Below are positions 57,179 to 64,000 of a DNA stretch of 64,000 nt, in pieces. The notes below the pieces were generated by a model. It was not told the DNA's origin. It ran no database searches and saw only the letters and a list, made by a program, of their open reading frames with translations. Every line of letters begins with the position of its first letter. Position 1 is the stretch's first letter. This DNA is from Cladobotryum mycophilum (Eukaryota > Ascomycota > Sordariomycetes > Hypocreales > Hypocreaceae), in NCBI GenBank assembly GCA_036429605.1, contig JAVFKD010000015.1, positions 1 to 64,000 of the forward strand, in the 5' to 3' direction. A program made the position numbers and the translations under genes.

Positions 57179-58296
57179 TTAACAGCCAGCGACGTGGGCC
57201 GTGGGAATGAGAAAGCTGGGCATAATGGGTGCGTGGACAGCCTCTTCGTATATTGTCGGTCGAATTTGTGGTGAGCTATCCTCGAGTCTGAGATCTCGCT
57301 TCAAGCATTCCCAGGATTGAGCCGCCCTGTTGGCCATTTCTTCGGGGACAGACTTTTTTGTATCGACCAGTGCCCTGTTGAAAACTTCGAGACTCAGCCA
57401 GCCTTCCCAGCCGATGCGGTAAATGAGGGTGTGGAGAATTTGTTGGACGGGCAAGTATCCGCCATAACGGCTCTCGCCGTAGAATAGTCGAGCATTACGA
57501 GACCAGCTCATCCGGGAGGGCTGCTCGGCGTTGTAGAATTCGTGGCCCTCGGTCAGAGGCTTGGATAAGCGCTCGCCATCGGCGACTTGAAGGAGGAATA
57601 TCCTCTCGGCGGGTACGTTTTCCACCAGGCACTCTAGGGATTTGTTCAAGGTCTCGTCGCAATTCTGGGTGCGGCCGGTGGGTGATAAGGGGTCAGCGTA
57701 TATGCGGCCCGCGATGTTGAAGGTATCGAGGCAGATGCCAAAGTTGCGGCGGTTGACCTTTTGGACAATGTCCCAGCTGCCTTCCCAGGTGTCGACCCTG
57801 GTGCCCCAGCAGAGGGCCTCGTAGGCGAAGCGGATGGGGGGCATGGCGCGGGCGCCAATGTCTGCGATTTCGACCATGTCGCTGACTATGAGGTCCATGT
57901 CGGTGGTCATTTCCTCGGAGGGGAGGTTACTGCTGGGGAGCATGATGAGGTCGGTCCCCAGGATGTGGGCGAGCTGAACCCATAGCCTCATCTCGTCAAG
58001 GCGGCGGCGGTGCAGGGCCCTGTCGAGGAGGCCCTCGTAGTGCATAAAGGGCTGGAGGCAGATGAGCTCGAGGCCGAATTCGTTGCAGTAGGAGCGAATG
58101 ATGTGGGCCGCCTTGATGAGGTTCTGGGGGAGGCGGAGCTGCCGGGCATGGAGGCCGTGAGGGCGGCGAGGTCCTCGTAGAAGAGCTCTATGCCCTGGAA
58201 GCCGTACTTGGAGGCCATTTGGAGTTTGTATTTGAGGGAGTGGCCGGCGAAGCAGCGGCCTAGGGACATGGTGCAGATGCTAGGTTTGAAGGCCAT
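57179..58296 (-). CDS. qa-4: 3-dehydroshikimate dehydratase (quinate catabolism), one frameshift
   Basis: ATG 58296 opens a TIM-barrel protein of the xylose-isomerase-like family: PSICTMSLGRCFAGHSLKYK, YGFQGIELFYEDL; then after a one-base loss near 58136-58141 the next frame continues LRLPQNLIKAAHIIRSYCNE, ICLQPFMHYEGLLDR. Expected metal ligands are present: Glu in RFAYEALCW, Asp in CLDTFNIAG, Gln in LLQVADGE, Glu in WLSLEVFNR. The enzyme turns 3-dehydroshikimate into protocatechuate. About 372 residues when joined, the normal length. No other quinate-cluster gene is nearby. The frameshift may be an assembly error because everything after it is well conserved. Convergent with MSH4, 123 bp apart. 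Confidence 0.85.
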
Positions 58297-61200
58297 GATG
58301 GAGGTTGTGGGGTGAGGTGGGGCGAGGTGAGGTGAGTGGTGTTGAGTATGAGGTGGGTGATGAGATGAGCAGTGAGATGGGTGATGGGGTGGTTGATGAG
58401 GTGGGTGGTATCATGAGGTGGCTACTAGGATATATAAGATGAAGCTGTCTCTTCGTTGAGAAGAGAAGAGGTCGTTTGGCAATGTTGAGTGGCCGCAAGT
58501 TTGAGCTTGCAAAAAGGACCTCGAAGCTCCTGATAACCGGTCCTCTATAGATATATATGTGCAAATGGGCCCCAACCCACTTTCTCTCGTCTCCATGCAC
58601 TCCATACACACACACATACATTGACCCGTACATACTCAAGGTAGTAGGTATGATGAGCACCGATGCAAGGACAAGGTAGCATCGCACCCGGCTATCGCTT
58701 ACACACACACCATGCACACCACACCAGCGGTGAAACAGGGATGGAGCGTCAGGTCGGACAATCTCTTTGGTCCGTTTTTTTTGCTTTTTTGCTTTTTTTT
58801 CCTGTTGTCTTTTTGGGGACGCCGACTGATCGGCTGAGGCCGTGGGCTGTTGAGAGACATTGCATTAGTGATGCAGGATGGGAGACACACACACACACTA
58901 CACACCATACACACTTGAGGTGAGGTGAGACGAACAGCGGTTTTTTTGGCCTTCTCCCTCTATCAGGCAGCCACAAGGAATGGCATTTGTCAAAGTAATA
59001 AAATGTCTCACAAGTTTCCTTTGCAAGGGAGGGTGTGGAAACGAAGGGGGTGGTGAGTGCTTCACCTTGGCTTTTTTACCCACACTAAAGCGTTTAGACC
59101 TGCTGCTGCTGCGGGCTTAGGAAATATCCCGAAGCAACTGTCCCCCCCCAGTACTGTACTGTATGTTCTTCCTTTCCATCGGATAATGTTCTGGGGAATT
59201 ATCGGTCGTTGGTCCGGGAGCACATACATACATCTGCGGACCCTGAGTGGGGCCGGGAGGGGGAGGGGATCGGTGTGTTGGATTCATCCATGGTTCCAGA
59301 AGGGGTAATTGGATGTATCTACTCCCGTGTGTAATCACCTTTGATGATATTGATATTCTGCTGCGTGAGAAATTCTTCCTTTTCTTCATCAATGCATGTT
59401 TCCTCTCTCTCTCTTTTTTTCTTTGCTCTTCTTTTCTTTTGGCAGATAGCATCATCTTTAGCATGACCGGGCTAATTTTGCTCGAATAAGTAGGCCATGT
59501 CATTTTGAGCATAGTAGGAGGACTATCAAAGGCCCCCTCCCCTTCTTATTAGCTGTAGTACAAGTAGGTAATGGTATAGTAAAGTCACCCTTGGCACTTT
59601 AACCCCTCGCGTGGACATTTTTCCGAGCGAATACTTTTGGGGTGTCTAGGATTTTTTTTTGGAAAGACTCGCGAGCGGCTGAAGAGGTGCAGTTGTAGTT
59701 GCTGTCACCGTTGCATCAAACAAGTGCAAGATCCGGTGATGCAGCAGTCGGAACACACGCATGGCACATGGGAGAACAATGGCAGCAAGGGTTGGTGTCT
59801 TGCTTTGAGCTGACAAACTCGTCTCTCCTGGGATAACGATCGATCGAAGATCCGATTCCTTGTCCCATATTCTTATCACCTTTCATCATCGAATACCTCG
59901 GTTCGGGAAATTCAATTCGCTAGTTGAAGGAACAGGCTTCAATGCTCAATTAGTTAAAGGGAAGAGGGGGAGGCGGCCCGTTGATAGTCGCCCCCCTTCC
60001 TTCTTTTTCCTTCTTCCTCTTCTTCTCTAAACCGAAAAAAACAATCCACAAAGGAAATCTTGATCGTCCCGAAGGAGTGGCTCCCGGGGGGGGGGGGATG
60101 CCATTGCACACACAGCTTGACAGGGTGTGTATGTGCCCCAAGCCCTCCACTGCCGAACCAAGCTGTGCCTCGATGACACCTTGTCGTCGGGGAACCTATT
60201 ATCAGCGAATGTACGTACGGAGTGAGGTATGACGAAGAATGACCGACGAATGCCGAGACAGACAAGTTTCGATTTTTAGCCCACCACCGTCGAAGAAGCA
60301 ATATGTAGTAATGCTTTTTCTTTTTTCCCTCTTTTGGTATGATGGACACTTGTGATTTGTAGTAACGAGGAACTTGGACAGAGGTGGAAAAGCTGGCTGC
60401 CCTTTTTTCAGACCTGGACCCTTGTTCTAGACCCAACACTCTGGCACATGCGCGGCTTGCTGTTGGTGGTCGAACCGGCCCCAGCCCAGCCTCTAACGCT
60501 GCTGGGATCCCAAGTTTTTTATTAGTTGGTTCCCTCTGCCGGGTAGCAACGACGCTGATCTATCAAGATTCGTTGCATCATTTTGGCCCTGGCTCCCCCC
60601 TTCCCACCCCCTCCATCTTCTGATCTCATGGCTTTTTCTTTAGTCTTATCTGCATTGGACACTTGGTAACTCTACTTGTCCCAAAGGAGGCTTGTCCCAA
60701 GGGCAGCCCTACATTCAGAAGGACGGACATTCTTTCTTATCTTGCATCTCTCTCCCTTTCCCTTTCCCGAGGCTTATTGTTAGAAAGACACGATGGCGAA
60801 TGGGCACAAATACCCATGATGATACATGCGCTTAACTGCCTAGGGTTAGAACATTCTATCATCGGAGGTGTGTGGGTGTGGGTGTGGGTTTGTGTCCCTC
60901 TCTTTCTCTTCCCTGTCACTCTCACTCTCTTGTCTTGTTAATAAAGCCCACAAAATGGTGAATGCGCCGGTCGTGACAATCGGACGACGCAGAGGCAACG
61001 TCAGCTATGACCTTCTCTGTCCCTCTCCCCTTGTCTGAGATTTCCAAGCATAGTATCCATAAGGGACAAAAAAAAACAATGAGAAAAGGCCTGTGATGGA
61101 TGCATTGCATGTGCCGCCCCTCCCCCTTGAAACAACAACGGTCAACCAACACACACATGCACACACACACACACCCTTCACCACCTGCTTGGATCAGATC

Positions 61201-61860
61201 AACATCGGGAAACATTCTTCCAAATCTCTGGGATCTTGGTGGGTTCCAGTTTCCTCCATGTTGGCCAATCCGATGCATGCGTCATGCCATGCATGTCTCG
61301 TCTCGTCTTGTCCTGTCTTGTCTCTCTTCTCTCTCTCCCTTCCCATGATGTCGTAATCTTTGCATCAGCATCAGCGTTACATTTCCCTGTCGGCAATGTC
61401 AATGCCCAGCATATGCAGCCCAGACAGAAACAAGAACCCCTTGCATTTTTTCTTCTTCCTTCCTTCTTTCCCTTGCATCTCAGTGGAAATCTGCACGAGC
61501 GTTGACGGACGGACGGGAGAGAGAGCACGAGCTCTGAGGTCGTACTTTGGCCACTCAGGAGCCGACGGCCTTTGGAGGGGAGAGTAAGAGGGACGGACGT
61601 AGGGACGGCATTCCAACAGAATTATTCCATCTTTTTTCCTTTCTTTCTTTTCGGTTTGTTCATTATCCCGTTTGGAGTCCTAGATGTCTTTTCTCGGATG
61701 AATGGACTAATTATGGGGAAATATATTCGGGACAATTGTCTCTGCTGGCTTCGCAAACTGTTGCCAGGCATAATCGGTCACGGCGAGACTACAATGAAAG
61801 ATAACAAAATATCCTCAAATCTCATCCTCGAGATGCCAATTTTCCCCCCCAAGGCCCCTC

Positions 61861-61898
<38 letters not shown>

Positions 61899-63104
61899 AA
61901 AATGTTACTATTCGTGGTGACCCCCCAGTTCCTTTACGTAAAGATTTGTTATTGACATGGATGCGCGCAGCGTTTTGTTTTGTTTGTTTTTGTGGTCATA
62001 GCTAAGACATTGACTGACACGGCTGCTCCATTCCGGAATCGAAAAGTGCACATTGCCCATCTGTGCGATTAACTTCGGGATGTTATAGGTGGTGCTTTGA
62101 ACCCCGGCCTATGACGCGAGTGCTGGGGTGGAAAATATTTGAATTTGTTATGAGAGCTTGACGATGGGATTTTTCGTGGAGTTGATGGGCAGAAGAAGTT
62201 ACATGTAGGTTTTCATTGGTATTGAGAATGTATAGAGAGAGATTGATTGATTGATGGATGGATATTGCTTTCGTAGGATGCTTGGGAAATGTCTCACCAA
62301 TAACCAATCTGCTGGAATGGCCACAAGTTCGGCGCCTTCAGCAATGCTGGATGCACCTTATCACCCGCCCACTTCGTCCGCTCACTTTGTGTCCGACGAT
62401 ATGTCCGGCCAATGAGGCGAGCTTATATTACTTGGATGTATCTGCAGCTCCGTTCCCTCTCAGATATGCGACCCATTACCTTGTTCTTTCTTATCCAATA
62501 GCGGATTAGAGAAGGGGGATGACCGCGACATAAACAGGTTCTATGGGGGCCAACTCAGACACCCTTGCTCTCGGTCGTCCCGCCTGTGCTGTACAGCAAA
62601 GGCGCAAGATAGCTACACTTTTTTATCATAGTAGAGATATTCCTTTGTGCGGTACGCGTATCTGCTAAGGGGCCCGAACTGATAAGGAGGTGCCTAGGTC
62701 GTTACAATGCGGTCCGGTCTCTCGCTACTGTCGGCCTTGAAGATGGCTCTCTCCGTATCGAGATTGTCTCGAGGGGGAGTCGTGATCCTTGGTTATGCTT
62801 GTGCTGGTATTGGACTTGGGTAAAGGGGGTTTACAAGATATCATGCATGACCCGATATGCAAAGTGTTATATCACTACTGCCAATCAACTTGCTAGTCGG
62901 ATACCTACGCAGTCGTACTCTATTTGCAGTGGCTACTACCAAGGTGGTTCAATAGAGTCTTCATCACCATTGCAACCAGCCGTACCATACCACCTCTGGT
63001 TTCGCATCTTCACAGGTCTACTTATCTAAAACCCAGAGTCACCCCCTGCGTGTACGTGCCTCGTGCTGGTATTGATCTCTCATGAAGCTCAAAAAGAATA
63101 TAGG
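58297..63104. other. 4.8 kb region without a convincing gene
   Basis: Contains AC/GT microsatellites (58602-58618, 58887-58900, about 60870-60890, about 61141-61172), a G-run near 60088-60098 and a (taa)n array at 61861-61893. Open frames are short, low-complexity or antisense to each other. No tRNA found. Confidence 0.45.
61861..61893. repeat. TAA microsatellite
   Basis: About 11 units of taa, followed by a short A-rich run. Simple repeat, no associated ends. Confidence 0.85.
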
Positions 63105-63741
63105 CTACCATCTCCACTGCCTAGTGTAATCATGCAAAAAAAAGCGTGCAAGGTGTCTGGCCGAAGACCCATTACCAGCTCGTTGGGCGAGAATCCGCTT
63201 GACACCGTGGAGGGCATTATTTAACGATAACGGTAGACTGGCAAGGCAGAATGACCAGGGTCTCCCTAGCGTTCCATGATAAACGTATTCGAATATCGTT
63301 TTGGCAATGGAGTTAATCGATTCAGGCTGTTCGTCTCCGACGAGTGCCATGCGGTAGTTGCGAGATGCTAGTGTAGCTCCTGCAACCGTTCATTCTCAAG
63401 GCTGGAAGAAAAAGAAATTAAAGAGAGGCAGGTGGTTAGGCAAGCGTGGTAAAGTGTCGATGGATACAGCTGATACCTGTCTGAACTCGCTGGTATGGAA
63501 CAAGACTGCATTCCTTAGGAACACAGCCTCAATAGAGAGAATCGCGCTTCTTTGATGCCATGGCCACTGTTGAATATGCTTTCAAAACATCGACTTTCTG
63601 GCCATGACTTGCCAGTAACATGTCCTGATCAACTTCCATCACCAGTGCGTCTCCCAGATCATCTAATGCATCCAAGTCGTTGTTTGACATTGTGAAGGAC
63701 ATCGCACGGAAACGAAGACTGGCATTTGATCCCCACTGCAC
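63105..63741 (-). pseudogene. Possible fragment of a protein-coding gene, low support
   Basis: Two minus-strand frames (63741-63529 with DLDALDDLGDALVMEVDQDM and 63350-63105 with ALVGDEQPESINSIAKTIFE) have balanced, protein-like composition. A plausible intron lies between (GTATCAG near 63476 to TTCCAG near 63402, branch TGCCTAACC), but joining the frames leaves stops. I do not recognise the product. It may be a decayed gene or chance. Confidence 0.25.
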
Positions 63742-64000
63742 GTGGAATGAAGCCTAGATTCGTTGAGAATTGATAGGTTACCGCTTTGTAATAACGTGCC
63801 ATGACCCCATGGCTATAGCTACTAGACGCAATGGATCTTTTTAGATCACAAATTTGAGACTGCTGGCGAAGATATGCAGCACTAGAAGAATGAAGATGAG
63901 GTGGCTAGACGCCACGATTAAGCTCTTGGGAAGAAACCAGATGGCTCGTCACCATGTTGCCTCTTTAGCAAAAGATGAAGATGCGGCAAACAAAGATGCT
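63742..64000. other. Window end, nothing recognised
   Basis: Short stretch to the window edge; no frame or repeat that I can support. Confidence 0.3.

Noticed and set aside
59117..59512. 131-codon minus-strand frame with Lys/Arg-rich middle
   Set aside because: Arises from a C/T-rich tract read in reverse; no homology recognised.

Overview
The window is from a filamentous ascomycete (Pezizomycotina), most likely a sordariomycete. Host genes carry 44-70 bp GT-AG introns. The gene families are typically fungal: HsbA-like wall protein, fungal trehalose-phosphate synthase regulatory subunit, 3-dehydroshikimate dehydratase, Rsa4/Notchless and MSH4. The repeats are also typical: a Tad-like LINE, a DUF3435 tyrosine recombinase, hAT and PIF/Harbinger DNA transposons, and an AT-rich block with C-to-T/G-to-A decay that looks like repeat-induced point mutation (RIP). 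The species cannot be named from the sequence alone.

Layout. 0-7.7 kb is accessory DNA. It holds the 3' end of an NLR-type gene with near-identical WD40 repeats, then a decayed DUF3435 recombinase ('captain'-like) gene on the minus strand. That gene is split inside its catalytic ATRP motif by a complete 3.27 kb hAT element with an 8-bp target duplication. Captain orientation and the NLR behind it fit the captain end of a Starship giant transposon, with the edge somewhere in 7.0-7.7 kb. 7.7-12.6 kb is host-like: an amidoligase (one frameshift), a small Cys-rich gene with an in-frame stop, and an HsbA-family secreted protein behind a 2.4 kb non-coding leader region. 13.1-19.6 kb is a Tad-like LINE (5.96 kb, 14-bp target duplication, CAAA tail) inserted in a diverged LTR copy. 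20.2-31.75 kb is an extremely AT-rich RIP-like block of nested LTR copies and two MITE-like inverted-repeat elements. 32.2-36.5 kb holds secreted-protein genes, including a broken repeat protein and a tandem duplication with one intact and one decayed copy.

36.6-41.7 kb encodes a branched-chain aminotransferase and a TPS3/TSL1-type regulatory subunit of trehalose synthase. 45.2-48.8 kb is an apparently complete PIF/Harbinger transposon with both of its genes (Myb/SANT protein and DDE nuclease) and perfect 30-bp TIRs. 50.8-58.3 kb is a compact host segment: RSA4/Notchless, a FAR1-domain protein, MSH4 and 3-dehydroshikimate dehydratase. 58.3-64 kb shows no convincing gene.

Cross-cutting point: at least seven reading frames (recombinase, amidoligase, LINE ORF2 at three places, MSH4, dehydratase) are broken by single-base indels, most of them in homopolymers. 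This looks as much like assembly error as biology, so each 'pseudogene' call for a host gene should be read with that in mind. The mobile elements form one connected story: LTR elements nested in each other, mutated by a RIP-like process, later hit by MITEs and, outside the block, by a LINE; a recombinase gene was killed by a hAT.
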